Source: an uncultured Lentibacter sp.
GTDB taxonomy: Bacteria > Pseudomonadota > Alphaproteobacteria > Rhodobacterales > Rhodobacteraceae
Length of the DNA stretch: 64,000 nt
Assembly: GCA_947497495.1 (NCBI GenBank)
Contig: CANMGT010000001.1
Coordinates: 434,001-498,000 of the forward strand
Direction: 5' to 3'
The notes beneath the pieces are model-generated. The model had not been told where the DNA came from, did no database searches, and saw only the letters and a list, made by a program, of their open reading frames with translations. The position numbers were made by a program, and so were the translations under genes. Positions within the stretch are counted from its first letter, which is position 1, and each line of letters starts with the position of its first letter. This document shows positions 8,758-18,543 of this stretch, piece after piece.

Positions 8758-9264
8758 CTAAAACCACCGTTCAGGTTGCTGCGTATAGGCAATATAAAGC
8801 GGATGTTTGGGATGGCCAGCCTTTGTCAGGCCAAGGTGGTAAACAGGCAAGCCTGTCGCTCGCAGAACAGCTTCCACAGCGGCGCCGCGCTCAAGGTGCT
8901 CACCATGTGCGCCCCACCCCGCGATGATCTGGTCAGCCCAGCCACAGCCCTGCGTGATCGTCGCGTCATTGGCTGCGCCGACAGGTTCGGCAGCGGCGCG
9001 CATTTTCTTCGGGTCAGTGTCCCGCCAAGCGAAAATATTTGTCACCCGAAAACTGCCAAACCCAAGCGTGCGTGAGCGCCGTTCACACCGCTCGACTGTC
9101 GGATCGTTCTGCACTTCTGTCGCCGTCGACGGGTTGAGCATGATGAAAAGCGCGCGCTTTCCTTCAGGCTCCCAAACCCGCGTCAGAGAATAGCGGTACT
9201 TCTCGCAGTCGGAATAGACAGCCGTTGAAGGCGCATCGCCCTTGGTGTGGGTGCGCGTGATCAT
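8758..9264 (-). CDS. DUF1643 family protein
   Basis: A 168-residue protein matching the DUF1643 pattern: YRYSLTRVWEPEGKRALFIM, the signature MLNPSTATEVQNDPTVERC, then NIFAWRDTDPKKM and a C-terminal HLGLTKAGHPKHPLYI. No catalytic role is established for the family. The ATG overlaps the hemC stop (ATGA), placing it in the hemC operon, and it is followed immediately by the DUF5665 gene. Confidence 0.85.
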   Translation of the reverse strand: MITRTHTKGDAPSTAVYSDCEKYRYSLTRVWEPEGKRALFIMLNPSTATEVQNDPTVERCERRSRTLGFGSFRVTNIFAWRDTDPKKMRAAAEPVGAANDATITQGCGWADQIIAGWGAHGEHLERGAAVEAVLRATGLPVYHLGLTKAGHPKHPLYIAYTQQPERWF

Positions 9265-10223
9265 GCTTTCCAGTCAAAGAAGCCGTCGCCTGCTTGCACA
9301 AGCAACTTTGCAGCCATCTCGCGGCCAAGCGCGGCTCCGTCTTCCACCGGTGCTGTCATATCGTCGCTGATCGCCTCGCTGCCATCTGGGCGTAGCACTT
9401 CACCGCGCAGGCGCAGCGTGCCTCCGTCAAGCTCGGCCAAAGCGGCGATGGGCGTCTCGCAAGAGCCGTCGAGCGCTTTAAGAAAAGCCCGCTCTGCCGT
9501 GAGGCGCTGGCCTGTCTGCGTGTCGTGCAAAGCGGCGAGCATCCCGGCAACGCGCGCGTCACCCTCACGCCGCTCAATGCCAATCGCGCCCTGCGCGACG
9601 GCGGGCAGCATGTCTGTTACTTCAATCGGCGTTGCAGGCACATCGCCGATCATGCCAAGCCGCGTAAGCCCCGCCATGGCAAGGAATGTCGCATCAGCCA
9701 CGCCCTCTCCGAGCTTGCTGAGCCGTGTCTGCACGTTGCCGCGAAACTCGACCAGCGTCAGGTCAGGCCGCTTCACCGCAAGCTGCGCGCGACGCCGCAA
9801 GGAAGACGACCCCATGACAGCGCCCTCAGGCACCTCGGCAAGCGACGCATACTTTAGGCAGACAAAGGCATCGCGCACGTCTTCACGCGGCAAGTAAGTG
9901 TCAAGCAGCAGGCCCGCTGGTTGTAGAGTCGGCATGTCTTTCATCGAGTGAACGGCGATGTCGATACTGCCATCAAGCAGTTGCTCTTCGATCTCTTTGG
10001 TAAACAGCCCCTTGCCGCCCAGCTCTTTAAGCGGCTTGTCTTTCGCGATCAGCGCAGCGTCGTCGCCTGTTGTCTTGATCACGACAACCTCAAAAGCCTC
10101 TTGCGGCAAATCAAACGCCTTTGAGAGGCGCGCGCGCGTCTCGTAGGCCTGCGCCAAAGCGAGCGGCGAGCCACGGGTGCCTATCTTGAGGGGCGAAGCG
10201 GGTGTTGGAAGTTCTTTAACCAT
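9261..10223 (-). CDS. hemC: hydroxymethylbilane synthase (porphobilinogen deaminase)
   Basis: Polymerises four porphobilinogens into hydroxymethylbilane in tetrapyrrole synthesis. The 320 residues are complete: [12 protein letters not shown] at residues 14-25, the catalytic Asp in [13 protein letters not shown] (near 88), [12 protein letters not shown] for pyrrole binding, and Cys255 in [10 protein letters not shown], which carries the dipyrromethane cofactor. It is divergent from hemE with 98 bp between the two coding regions, a common Rhodobacterales arrangement. It leads an operon with DUF1643 and DUF5665 genes. Confidence 0.96.
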   Translation of the reverse strand: MVKELPTPASPLKIGTRGSPLALAQAYETRARLSKAFDLPQEAFEVVVIKTTGDDAALIAKDKPLKELGGKGLFTKEIEEQLLDGSIDIAVHSMKDMPTLQPAGLLLDTYLPREDVRDAFVCLKYASLAEVPEGAVMGSSSLRRRAQLAVKRPDLTLVEFRGNVQTRLSKLGEGVADATFLAMAGLTRLGMIGDVPATPIEVTDMLPAVAQGAIGIERREGDARVAGMLAALHDTQTGQRLTAERAFLKALDGSCETPIAALAELDGGTLRLRGEVLRPDGSEAISDDMTAPVEDGAALGREMAAKLLVQAGDGFFDWKA

Positions 10224-10321
10224 ACCCCCTGTTAGACGCGGCGTGTTGTCCTTTCAAGCTGCTCTTGCTTGACATCTTGCCCCAGCCAAGGGACGAACAC
10301 GCTAACACCGAGGAGAGACAC
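10224..10321. promoter_or_regulatory. hemC/hemE divergent promoter region
   Basis: This 98-bp gap must hold the promoters of both haem genes. A perfect TTGACA stands at 10269-10274 in the hemE direction, but no matching -10 hexamer is found at 16-18 bp. AGGAG just before 10322 is the hemE ribosome site. Confidence 0.5.
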
Positions 10322-11356
10322 ATGGCACAGCAAAAGAAAATCCTACGCGCTTTGGCAGGCGAAACGCTTGAAACACCGCCGATCTGGATGATGCGCCAAG
10401 CAGGCCGCTACCTGCCCGAGTACAAGGCGACACGCGCTCAGGCGGGTGACTTTCTGTCGCTGTGCTACAACTCGGAACTGGCCTGCGAAGTGACGCTGCA
10501 GCCGATCCGCCGTTACGGCTTTGACGCGGCTATCCTGTTTGCCGACATCCTGCTGGTGCCTCAGGCGCTCGGCGCTGACTTGTGGTTTGTCACAGGAGAA
10601 GGGCCACGGCTTTCGACGATCACAGACAAGGCAGGGTTTGATGCGTTGAAGCCCGCCGACGCGATCCACGAACACCTCTCGCCGATCTATGAAACCGTGA
10701 AATTGCTCCGTCAGGAATTGCCCGAAGAGACAACGCTCATCGGCTTTGCGGGCGCGCCTTGGACGGTAGCGACCTACATGGTCGCTGGCCGTGGCACGCC
10801 TGACCAAGGGCCAGCTCACGCACTCAAAGACGGCAACCGCGAAGTGTTTGAAGCTTTGCTAGAGCACATCACAGAAGCGACGATCACCTATCTCTCTGAG
10901 CAGATCAAAGCGGGCGCGGAAGTTGTGAAGATCTTTGACAGCTGGGCAGGCTCGCTGAAGGGCGACGACTTCCTAAACTACGCAGTAAAGCCAGCGGCGC
11001 AAATCACAGCAGCCTTGAAAGCCCTGCACCCTGGCGTGCCTGTCATCGCCTTTCCGCGCGGCGCGGGCGAGCGGTATGTCGGGCTGCATGAAGCCATCGG
11101 CGCCGACTGCATCGCACTTGATGATGGCGTGACGGCCGAATGGGCCGCCGCCAATGTGCAAACAGGCGGCTGCGTGCAGGGCAACCTCAAGTCATCCCAC
11201 ATGGTCACGGGCGGCGACGCGCTGGTATCCGAGACCCGCAAGATCGTCGAGGCCTTCAAGAACGGCCCGCATATCTTCAATCTCGGTCACGGTATCACGC
11301 CGGACGCCGACCCCGAAAATGTGCAGCTGATGATAGACACGGTGCGAGGCGGTTGA
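10322..11356 (+). CDS. hemE: uroporphyrinogen decarboxylase
   Basis: Removes four acetate carboxyls from uroporphyrinogen III to give coproporphyrinogen III. The 344-residue protein has the N-terminal [16 protein letters not shown] signature, catalytic Asp in [14 protein letters not shown], the second signature [14 protein letters not shown], and [17 protein letters not shown] near the end. The ATG at 10322 follows AGGAG; an in-frame ATG 19 codons upstream has no ribosome site. Together with hemC and hemF the window encodes three haem steps. Confidence 0.96.
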   Translation: MAQQKKILRALAGETLETPPIWMMRQAGRYLPEYKATRAQAGDFLSLCYNSELACEVTLQPIRRYGFDAAILFADILLVPQALGADLWFVTGEGPRLSTITDKAGFDALKPADAIHEHLSPIYETVKLLRQELPEETTLIGFAGAPWTVATYMVAGRGTPDQGPAHALKDGNREVFEALLEHITEATITYLSEQIKAGAEVVKIFDSWAGSLKGDDFLNYAVKPAAQITAALKALHPGVPVIAFPRGAGERYVGLHEAIGADCIALDDGVTAEWAAANVQTGGCVQGNLKSSHMVTGGDALVSETRKIVEAFKNGPHIFNLGHGITPDADPENVQLMIDTVRGG

Positions 11357-11370
11357 GCTTGGTGATGTAA

Positions 11371-11392
11371 CAATTTTCTTCGAAGAAAATTG
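11371..11392. terminator. bidirectional palindromic terminator between hemE and an SDR gene
   Basis: A perfect 22-bp palindrome with the core TTTTCTTCGAAGAAAA lies between convergent genes, 14 bp after the hemE stop and 3 bp before the stop of the SDR gene. It reads as hairpin plus T-run on both strands. A variant of the same core stands at 55861-55878, also between convergent genes. Confidence 0.75.
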
Positions 11393-11395
11393 GCC

Positions 11396-12142
11396 CTAGC
11401 CACGAAGGCTGGGCAGCCCGATACCAGTGCTTTCAAAGCCGCCATCAACGGCGATGACCTGCCCTGTCACATAGCTCGCCTTGGCGGAGCAGAGGAAGGT
11501 GATGACATTGCCGATCTCGTCTTCCGAGCCATAGCGGCGCAGAGGGATCGCGTCATGGTAGGCGTCGATAATATCCTGACTGTGGACGGCCATGGCCAGC
11601 TTGGTGCGCACGGGGCCGGGGCAGACGCAGTTGACGCGCACCCCATGTTCACCCCATTCGGCGGCTTGCTGTTGGGTCAAGTGCATAACGCCCGCCTTTG
11701 AAGTGCCGTAGGCCACCCGCAAAGTTGACGCCCGCAGCCCGCTGATCGACGCGATGTTGACCACTGCTCCCTTGGACGCTTGCAAGAGCGACGCCGCGGC
11801 TTGGGACATGCGGAACACCCCATCAAGGTTGGTGTCCATCACCGTGCGCCAGCGTGCGAAATCTGTCTCGTCGATCGGGCCAAAGTCGGCGACGCCCGCG
11901 TTGTTGACCAGCGCGTCGAGCTGACCTGCCCATGTCGTGACTTCGGCGATGATCGCGCCGACGTCCTGGCCGACAGACACATCACGGCAGATAGGTTTGA
12001 CGTTGCGCAACCCCTCAGAGGCCAACGTCAGCTCGTCGCCATCACGATCAACCATCGCGACTTGCCAGCCGTCCGCCAGAAAAAGCTTGGTTGTGGCGAG
12101 GCCGATACCGCGCGCGGCGCCCGTTACGAGAGCTGTTTTCAT
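11396..12142 (-). CDS. SDR-family oxidoreductase
   Basis: A 248-residue classical short-chain dehydrogenase. TGAARGIG (dinucleotide binding) lies near residue 8, NNAGVA near 83, the catalytic Ser in NIASISGL, and YGTSKAG with Tyr and Lys, so it should be active. VDRDGD after the second strand suggests NAD preference. The start at 12142 has AAGG upstream; an upstream GTG is possible. It follows hemF after 58 bp on the same strand and may share its transcript. Substrate not predictable. Confidence 0.8.
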   Translation of the reverse strand: MKTALVTGAARGIGLATTKLFLADGWQVAMVDRDGDELTLASEGLRNVKPICRDVSVGQDVGAIIAEVTTWAGQLDALVNNAGVADFGPIDETDFARWRTVMDTNLDGVFRMSQAAASLLQASKGAVVNIASISGLRASTLRVAYGTSKAGVMHLTQQQAAEWGEHGVRVNCVCPGPVRTKLAMAVHSQDIIDAYHDAIPLRRYGSEDEIGNVITFLCSAKASYVTGQVIAVDGGFESTGIGLPSLRG

Positions 12143-12200
12143 GGTCTGGCCTTTCACATTTCGAATGGGTCGGCAGCGAGTATTTATATCAAGAAAAAGC

Positions 12201-13079
12201 CTAGACCCACTTCGCCAAGGGCGGCAGGCTCATTAGCACTGCGTTGGCGTCATGGCCTGTTTCGAGGCCAAACTTGGTTCCGCGGTCATAGACGAGGTTA
12301 TACTCGGCGTAGAGGCCGCGGTGCACAAGCTGCGCGTCCTTGTCGGCCTCATCCCACGGCTGGCTCATGCGCTTTTCAGTGAGCGGTACGAAGGCAGGCA
12401 AAAAGGCGCGGCCGATGTCCTGAATAAAGCTGAAATCAGCCTCCCAGTCGCCTGTGTTGTGGTCATCCAGAAAGATGCCGCCAACGCCACGGGCACGGTT
12501 GCGGTGCGGGATGTAGAAATACTCATCAGCCCACTCTTTCAGGCGCGGGTAATGCGCCTCTCCGTGCTTGTCGCAGTGTTGCTTTTGCACAGAGTGGAAA
12601 TGCGCTGTGTCTTCGGCATATTCGATACATGGGTTGAGGTCGGAGCCGCCGCCAAACCACCAGCCATGCGGCGTCCAGAACATGCGGGTGTTCATATGGA
12701 CGGCAGGGCTGTGCGGGTTTTGCATATGCGCCACGAGGCTGATGCCGCTGGCCCAAAAACGCGGATCGCCTTTCATGCCGGGCATGCCTTTGCGCGCCAT
12801 CATCGCAGCTTGGGCGCGCTCGCCCAAAGTGCCGTAAACCTCCGACACGTTGACGCCGACTTTTTCAAACACGCGCCCGCCGCGCATAACGCTCATCTGG
12901 CCGCCGCCTGCATCGGAACCATCCTCTGACGTGCGCTTGGTTTCGCTGACATCAAAACGGCCGGCGGGGACCTCTGTTACATGCGCATCTTCCAGCCCTT
13001 CAAAGGCTGCCACGATCTCGTCGCGCAGGCTGCGGAACCATGCGCTGGCGCGCTGTTTTTCTGACTGCATATCGCTCAT
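12201..13079 (-). CDS. hemF: oxygen-dependent coproporphyrinogen III oxidase
   Basis: Converts coproporphyrinogen III to protoporphyrinogen IX with O2. The 292 residues include GGGQMSVMRGGRVFEKVGVN, the substrate-cleft strand HMNTRMFWTPHGWWFGGGSD, GGIFLDDHNTG and the C-terminal LVYDRGTKFGLETGHDANAVLMSLP (quoted in part), all diagnostic. It sits between two SDR genes on the same strand with a 9-bp gap to the upstream one. Its presence implies aerobic haem synthesis; an anaerobic hemN is not in the window. Confidence 0.96.
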   Translation of the reverse strand: MSDMQSEKQRASAWFRSLRDEIVAAFEGLEDAHVTEVPAGRFDVSETKRTSEDGSDAGGGQMSVMRGGRVFEKVGVNVSEVYGTLGERAQAAMMARKGMPGMKGDPRFWASGISLVAHMQNPHSPAVHMNTRMFWTPHGWWFGGGSDLNPCIEYAEDTAHFHSVQKQHCDKHGEAHYPRLKEWADEYFYIPHRNRARGVGGIFLDDHNTGDWEADFSFIQDIGRAFLPAFVPLTEKRMSQPWDEADKDAQLVHRGLYAEYNLVYDRGTKFGLETGHDANAVLMSLPPLAKWV

Positions 13080-13088
13080 GAGAAACTC

Positions 13089-13901
13089 CTAGTGTGCGGG
13101 GGCTGAGACGGGGTCGAGCAGGGTGCGCCCGCCATCAACCGTCAGAACCTGACCCGTCATAAAGCCCGATCCGTCAGAGGCGAGAAACTGCACCGTTTCG
13201 GCAAGTTCTGTCGGGCTGGCAATGCGCCCCAAAGGCGTGCCCTTTTCGATAACGTCGCGAAAGTCAGGGTTCTCTTTGAGCTTCTCCTGCAGAGACGCGC
13301 TCATCACCGACCCCATCGCAACTGCATTCACGCGGATGTGCTTGCCCGCCAAAGCAACGGCTAGCGAGCGTGTCATCTGCTCCAGCGCCGCGTTAGAAAT
13401 CGACAGCGCCATGAGTTCGGGGTGCGCGCGCGTGGCCAGAATGGACGACAGGTTGATGATCGAGCCGACAGAGCCGCCGGAGCCAGCGCTCTCGCTGTCC
13501 TGCGCTTGTTTGACCATCCGCGTGGCAACCACTTGGCTGAGCCTGAGAGATGTCATCAGGTTTTGCTGAAGCGCCATCTCAACGGCATCATCGTCGGGGT
13601 TGAGCGGATCAGAGCGCAACACCTGCCGCGAGGCATTCACTAGAATATCAACTTGATCAAACGCATCTATCGTGGCCGAGAGCAGGTTTGCTATCGTCAG
13701 CTTCTCACGCAGATCGCCCGAAAAGAAGCGAATGTTGCTTTCTTCGTCCTGCTCGCCGACTTCTTTGGCAAGCCGCTCGTCGTCCATATCGGCGAACATC
13801 ACTTTAGCGCCCTTGTCGGCGAAGTGCCGTGCGATGGCGAGGCCTACCCCGTTGGCGGCCCCAGTGACGATCGCTGTTTTTCCGGTAATCGAAAGCGACA
13901 T
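13089..13901 (-). CDS. degenerate SDR-family protein upstream of hemF
   Basis: A 270-residue protein with the SDR fold: the cofactor loop TGAANGVGLAIA at residues 13-24 is intact, and the C-terminal MTGQVLTVDGGRTL is normal. The NNAG motif reads NASR. The catalytic YxxxK stretch reads LSISNAA, so both Tyr and Lys are replaced, while the preceding Ser (NLSSILA) is kept. It is therefore unlikely to be a normal dehydrogenase and may be a binding or regulatory protein. It ends 9 bp before hemF, so co-expression is likely. The frame is intact, so it is not a recent pseudogene. Confidence 0.78.
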   Translation of the reverse strand: MSLSITGKTAIVTGAANGVGLAIARHFADKGAKVMFADMDDERLAKEVGEQDEESNIRFFSGDLREKLTIANLLSATIDAFDQVDILVNASRQVLRSDPLNPDDDAVEMALQQNLMTSLRLSQVVATRMVKQAQDSESAGSGGSVGSIINLSSILATRAHPELMALSISNAALEQMTRSLAVALAGKHIRVNAVAMGSVMSASLQEKLKENPDFRDVIEKGTPLGRIASPTELAETVQFLASDGSGFMTGQVLTVDGGRTLLDPVSAPAH

Positions 13902-13946
13902 ACCGCTCTCCTTTATATCGAGTCTTGCCAGATTTAGCGCAAAAAC

Positions 13947-14936
13947 CTAGCGCTTGCGAGACGGCTTTGCCGCATGCAACAATTTGAAGCGCGTGTTGCC
14001 GCCGATCTCTTCAACAAACTTAAAGTGTGCGCGCAGGCTGTCTTCGTAGGGCAAGTGCCGGTTGGCAACCATGTAAAGGTGCCCCATGCCCTTCAACATA
14101 CGCGCCGCGTTTTCGATAAACTGCTGGCCAAGCTCAGGCATGCCTTTGCGGCCCTTATGAAATGGTGGGTTCATCACCACGCTGTCAAAGTTGGCCTTTG
14201 GTTCCCAGCGCATCGCGTCATCCCAATGAAACTGCGCGCGCGCGTCTTGCACGTTTTTCTGCGCACAGCTCAGAGCAGCGTAGCTGGCCTCAACGAGGTG
14301 CAACTCTTCAACGCTTTCGCGCTCAAGGATATGGCGTGACAAGAAGCCCCAGCCGCTGCCCAAGTCGGCTACCTGCTTGCCAAGGCTGGCAGGCAGAGCC
14401 GCAGCCAAAAGCTTTGAACCTTCGTCAACCTTCTCTGACGAGAACACGCCGGGGACAGTGAAGAACCCAGCCTCATTCTCGCGGCCTTCGCCCAGCGCAG
14501 CCCAGTCGGCCATAGCCTCAGGCGCAATCTTGCAGGCAAAGACTTTGCCATGCGCCTTGCTAAACGCTGCCGAGCAGTCGCCACGCTTGCGCAACTCCTT
14601 GAAGTGGCTGTCGATGCCATCAGTCTTCAGGCCGTCAACGATCAGGTTTCCGCCAGCAACAGCGGCCCCGCGGGCGAACATGACCCGCCCTTCAATGCGT
14701 CCGCGCGGCACGATAACGACAGACAAAACCGCCGCCTCGGGCGCCTCTGTGCTCACGTCATACCCCTGAGCCGCATAGGCCCTAGCCGCGATCACATCAT
14801 CGCAGACAAGCTTCAAACGCTCGACAGGCAGGCCGGCAAGGCTCTGGCCATTTGCGCCAAACACGGCGATGTCGCCCGCTTCGGGCAAGGCCACATGCGC
14901 GGCGTCAAGCGCCAAGGAAAGTCTGGTGTCCATCAT
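13947..14936 (-). CDS. RsmC/RlmG-like class I methyltransferase
   Basis: A 329-residue two-domain SAM-dependent methyltransferase. The N-terminal half is a degenerate methyltransferase-like domain. The C-terminal half has the SAM motif VADLGSGWGFLSRHIL near residue 185, the acidic motif II HLVEASYAAL, and NPPFHKGR, the NPPF/Y motif of N-methyltransferases acting on exocyclic amines. The architecture matches RsmC, which makes m2G1207 in 16S rRNA; RlmG is the alternative. It precedes the SDR-hemF group by 45 bp. Confidence 0.82.
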   Translation of the reverse strand: MMDTRLSLALDAAHVALPEAGDIAVFGANGQSLAGLPVERLKLVCDDVIAARAYAAQGYDVSTEAPEAAVLSVVIVPRGRIEGRVMFARGAAVAGGNLIVDGLKTDGIDSHFKELRKRGDCSAAFSKAHGKVFACKIAPEAMADWAALGEGRENEAGFFTVPGVFSSEKVDEGSKLLAAALPASLGKQVADLGSGWGFLSRHILERESVEELHLVEASYAALSCAQKNVQDARAQFHWDDAMRWEPKANFDSVVMNPPFHKGRKGMPELGQQFIENAARMLKGMGHLYMVANRHLPYEDSLRAHFKFVEEIGGNTRFKLLHAAKPSRKR

Positions 14937-14967
14937 CGGTGAGGCCCTCTTACAAGCGAGGCGCGCC

Positions 14968-15309
14968 TCACTCCTTTTCCATCGTACATTGCAACGGATG
15001 TTGATTCTGGCGCGCAGCGTCCATCACCTGCGCAACCTTGGTTTCGGCGATCTCGTGCGAGAAAACCCCAACAACAGCAAGGCCTTTCTTGTGCACAACC
15101 AGCATAATCTCAAACGCCTGCGCATGGTTTAGCCCAAAGAAGCGCTCGAGCACATGCACAACAAACTCCATCGGAGTGTAGTCGTCATTGAGCAGCATGA
15201 CTTTATACAGCGGTGGCCGCTTCGTTTTGGGCTTGGTCGCGGTGAGGACAGAAGTATCTCCCTCGTCACCGCCATCATCGCCTGACATGATCAACTCAAA
15301 GCTTTGCAT
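14968..15309 (-). CDS. clpS: ATP-dependent Clp protease adaptor ClpS
   Basis: Adaptor that delivers N-end-rule substrates to ClpAP. The core [20 protein letters not shown] contains the [11 protein letters not shown]-degron pocket, followed by [20 protein letters not shown], the ClpA-binding face. I chose the ATG at 15309 (113 aa); an ATG at 15288 and an open frame to 15387 are alternatives, and no start has a strong ribosome site. clpA, the usual neighbour, is absent here. Confidence 0.9.
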   Translation of the reverse strand: MQSFELIMSGDDGGDEGDTSVLTATKPKTKRPPLYKVMLLNDDYTPMEFVVHVLERFFGLNHAQAFEIMLVVHKKGLAVVGVFSHEIAETKVAQVMDAARQNQHPLQCTMEKE

Positions 15310-15367
15310 CGAATCCGTTAAATGCCTTCTGTTCCGCAAAACTCTATATAGCCCATGTGAGCGCGCT

Positions 15368-15405
15368 GAAAAGAGGCAGCCGCTCAAATGCGGCCCTGCG
15401 CTGCC
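15368..15405 (-). terminator. probable terminator of the purine operon
   Basis: On the minus strand, just after the FAD-oxidoreductase stop, an imperfect stem around GCCGC-ATTTGA-GCGGC with flanking GGCA/TGCC is followed by TCTTTTC. It separates the long purine operon from clpS. Confidence 0.5.
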
Positions 15406-15413
15406 AACAAATC

Positions 15414-16778
15414 TCAGAATACCCGCACGCCTTGCCGCGCCAGTTCGCTTTGCACAGAGGCCATGTCCACGTCGCGCAGCCTGCAGCCCGCCTTGATAGA
15501 AAGCGCTGCGGCAACGCCCGCGCCCTGCCCTGCCACTGAGCAGCAGGCCATATTACGCGTCGCCGCATGGGCGATCTTGTCGCCACCCGTCGCGCGCCCC
15601 GCAACCAACAGGTTTTCCACGCCCTTAGGCAGCATCGAGCGGTAGGGCACATGCATGTATCGCCCCGTTGTCGGGATGATCAGAACGCCGTAACCGTCAA
15701 TGAACTCCGGGTAGATGCCGACACTGTCCTCAAAGCGCGCTTGTCCGCGCACATCGGCTTCGCGCATGTTGTAAACCGCGTCGATTTTGCGGCTATCGCG
15801 TATGCCAATGCTCATGCCGAAGTTGCGCAGCCGCGCCGCTTCGCAGCCTGGCGTATAACGGCGCAACACCTCTATCGCCTGCATCGCCTGCCTGCGTCCC
15901 TCAACCTCAAAATGCGTCAGACTGTCAGGGTCAACCCCGTCACAGCCCGCAAGGTGAATAAGGTTCATATAGGTCATCTCGCCGCTGTCATGCACCGCCC
16001 CCCATGTGCCGCCAATCGTGTTCAGCGAGGCTGGCAACAGCCCGTCACGGATCGCCTGCTCAAAGGGTTTTCCCAGAAACGGCGAAAACATCTTGTCTTC
16101 TTTTCCGTCGGTCTCAACTTCCCACTCGCCCGACGACCAGTCTTTGTATGTCTGCGGATCACTGCGCACGCCCTCCATAAAGCGCGCCTTGTCGACGCCG
16201 GCAATGTGAAACATCACGCTCGCCGCCTGCACCTCTTCAAGCGGGGTTTTCACAACTGGCGCACCGGCCCGTGCGGCAATGTCGGCATCTCCTGTCGCGT
16301 CGATCACACGTTTCGCCAAGATCGCCTCGCGTCCGGCCTTGCTCTCGACAATGATGCCGACAATCGCGTCGCCCTCCATGACGGGAGCCACAAACTGACG
16401 GTGCAACATGCCGTGCACACCGGCCTCTTCAACCAACCGGTCGGCCACCAGTTTGAAGCCTTCACCGTCAAGCTCGTAGCTCAAAGACTGGCTCTCCGGA
16501 ACGGCCGCGCCCATCGCCTTGGCCCGCTCCTCAAACTCGCGCCCGATACCCCCCGCCTCGACGGTCTGATCATGCCGATACCAGGCAAAGCCCTCCACTC
16601 CGACAACGGTGATATTCCCCCCGTAGCACCCGAAGCGCTCAACAAGGCAGACATCAACCCCCGCGCGCGCCGCTGCCAGCGCTGCCGCCAGGCCTCCCGG
16701 CCCCGCCCCGACAACCAGCACGTCAGCCTTGTGGATTACGCTGGTTTCACGCGCGGGTTCCAAAATGACGTCCCCCAT
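15414..16778 (-). CDS. FAD-dependent oxidoreductase of unknown substrate, last gene of the purine operon
   Basis: A flavoprotein of about 454 residues. The dinucleotide-binding motif [20 protein letters not shown] is near the N-terminus, [10 protein letters not shown] follows, [16 protein letters not shown] is the second FAD contact, and [23 protein letters not shown] is near the C-terminus. This is the FAD_oxidored (PF12831-like) pattern. I chose the ATG at 16778, which has AAAGGA at good spacing; the ATG at 16817 adds 13 basic residues. It begins within 60 bp of ade and ends the operon. No purine-pathway step is assigned to this family, so its reaction is open. Confidence 0.75.
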   Translation of the reverse strand: MGDVILEPARETSVIHKADVLVVGAGPGGLAAALAAARAGVDVCLVERFGCYGGNITVVGVEGFAWYRHDQTVEAGGIGREFEERAKAMGAAVPESQSLSYELDGEGFKLVADRLVEEAGVHGMLHRQFVAPVMEGDAIVGIIVESKAGREAILAKRVIDATGDADIAARAGAPVVKTPLEEVQAASVMFHIAGVDKARFMEGVRSDPQTYKDWSSGEWEVETDGKEDKMFSPFLGKPFEQAIRDGLLPASLNTIGGTWGAVHDSGEMTYMNLIHLAGCDGVDPDSLTHFEVEGRRQAMQAIEVLRRYTPGCEAARLRNFGMSIGIRDSRKIDAVYNMREADVRGQARFEDSVGIYPEFIDGYGVLIIPTTGRYMHVPYRSMLPKGVENLLVAGRATGGDKIAHAATRNMACCSVAGQGAGVAAALSIKAGCRLRDVDMASVQSELARQGVRVF

Positions 16779-16836
16779 CAGAATATCCTTTGCCTTTTTC
16801 TTTCGGAAAATACCCATTGCACCGCCGTAACCAGCC

Positions 16837-18543
16837 TTAGCCGATGATCTCGAACCTCATCACGTCAACCAAGCCGCGGTCGGTTATCTTGAGGTTGGGA
16901 ATGACAGGCAGCGCCAGAAACGCGAGCTGCAAAAACGGCTCGTGCAGTACCACATCCAGGCTCGCTGCCGCCTCACGCAGCGGGACAAGCTGATCGTGCA
17001 CCACTTCATAGCCCTCAAGGCTCATAAGGCCCGCCAGAGGCAGCGCCAGCTCGGCCAACACGCGCCCGCCCTCGACCACGACAAAGCCACCTTCGATCTC
17101 GCCCAAACGGTTCGCCGCCAGTGCCATGTCGTCATAGCTTGCGCCCACAACCGCGATGTTGTGATGATCGTGACAAACCGTCGAGGCAATCGCGCCGCGC
17201 TGGAGGCCAAAGCCGCGCACAAAGCCCGTAGCGATGTTGCCGTTCTTGCCGTGCCGTTCAATGACCGCGATCTTCACCAAGTCGCGCGCTACATCGGGCC
17301 GCTTGTCCCCATCGACAATCGGAATGTCCTCATGCAGATGCTCGGTGATGATCTTGCCCTCAATAATGCCGATGACGTCTGTCTCTTCGCGGTTGCCCGT
17401 GGTGCGAAACGCCTCCGCCGTCACTTTTGGCGCTTTAACCGAGGCCCGCCCGACAGGCGCGACAAGCTTACGCGCCGCAAAGGCCTCGTCGCAAAGCCGC
17501 ACACCGCCTGCGAACACTTGCCGCACATCGCAGGCCTCAAGGCTGCCAACGGCGACAATGTCGGCCCGCTTGCCGGGGCTGATCTGCCCGCGGTCTTTCA
17601 GCCCGAAGGCCTCGGCGCCCGACAGGCTCGCTGCGCGGTAGACAGCCCGCGGTGAACAGCCCCGCTCTATGAGCCGCCGGATCATGTAGTCCAGATGCCC
17701 CTGCTCGGCGATATCCAGCGGGTTTCTGTCATCCGTGCACAGGCACATGTAAGCGCTGGTGAAGTCGTCCAGCACCTCGGCAAGCGCCTCAAGGTCTTTG
17801 CTGACAGACCCTTCACGAATGAGCACGCGCATCCCCTTTTGCAACTTCTCACGCGCTTCAGCAGCGTGGGTTGCCTCGTGTTCGGTGCGAATGCCCGCGC
17901 TGATATAGGCGTTCAGATCAACCCCGCTCAAAAGCGGCGCATGCCCGTCGATGTGCTGGCCGCGAAACAGCCTGAGCTTGTCCAACGCTGCCGGATCACG
18001 GTGGATCACCCCCGGGTAGTTCATAAACTCTGCCAGCCCGCTCACTTGAGGGTGGCCCATCAACGGCGAAAGATCAGCCGCCTCGATCCGCGCGCCAGAG
18101 GTTTCCATCTCGGTTGAGGGCACACAGGAGCTGAGGTTAACCCGCAGGTCCATCAGCACCCGCTCGCTGGCTTTGAGGAAATACTCGATGCCGCGAACGC
18201 CCAGCACATTGGCGATCTCGTGAGGGTCGCAGATCGCCGTGGTCACGCCATGTGGCCCAACGCAGCGGTCAAACTCAAAAGGTGTCAGCAACGAGCTTTC
18301 GACATGCAAATGCGTGTCTATGAAACCGGGCACCAGCGTAAGACCCGCCACGTCGACAACTTCAGCGCCCTCATAACCCGCACCGATCCCCGCGATCACG
18401 CCTTGAAAGATCGCCACATCGCCATCAATCAGCGCCCCTGTGACAACGTCAAACACCTGCCCGCCGCACAACACCGTGTCAGCGGGCGCATCGCCACGCG
18501 CAACGGCAATCAGCTCTTCAAGCTCGGGAATTGGTCTGCGCAT
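16837..18543 (-). CDS. ade: adenine deaminase
   Basis: Metal-dependent amidohydrolase converting adenine to hypoxanthine, feeding xanthine dehydrogenase. The 568-residue length fits the Ade family. [16 protein letters not shown] holds the metal-binding Hx[19 protein letters not shown] follows, then [16 protein letters not shown], and a C-terminal domain with [15 protein letters not shown]. The start at 18543 has AAGGAGG and overlaps the end of the hyi gene by 26 bp. The open frame continues far upstream inside hyi, which is a shadow. Other uses of this fold are less likely in a guaD/xdh operon. Confidence 0.93.
   Translation of the reverse strand: MRRPIPELEELIAVARGDAPADTVLCGGQVFDVVTGALIDGDVAIFQGVIAGIGAGYEGAEVVDVAGLTLVPGFIDTHLHVESSLLTPFEFDRCVGPHGVTTAICDPHEIANVLGVRGIEYFLKASERVLMDLRVNLSSCVPSTEMETSGARIEAADLSPLMGHPQVSGLAEFMNYPGVIHRDPAALDKLRLFRGQHIDGHAPLLSGVDLNAYISAGIRTEHEATHAAEAREKLQKGMRVLIREGSVSKDLEALAEVLDDFTSAYMCLCTDDRNPLDIAEQGHLDYMIRRLIERGCSPRAVYRAASLSGAEAFGLKDRGQISPGKRADIVAVGSLEACDVRQVFAGGVRLCDEAFAARKLVAPVGRASVKAPKVTAEAFRTTGNREETDVIGIIEGKIITEHLHEDIPIVDGDKRPDVARDLVKIAVIERHGKNGNIATGFVRGFGLQRGAIASTVCHDHHNIAVVGASYDDMALAANRLGEIEGGFVVVEGGRVLAELALPLAGLMSLEGYEVVHDQLVPLREAAASLDVVLHEPFLQLAFLALPVIPNLKITDRGLVDVMRFEIIG

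Noticed and set aside
15567..16847. A 426-codon open frame antisense to the FAD oxidoreductase
   Set aside because: Composition is that of a reverse-strand shadow and the opposite strand encodes a clear flavoprotein.
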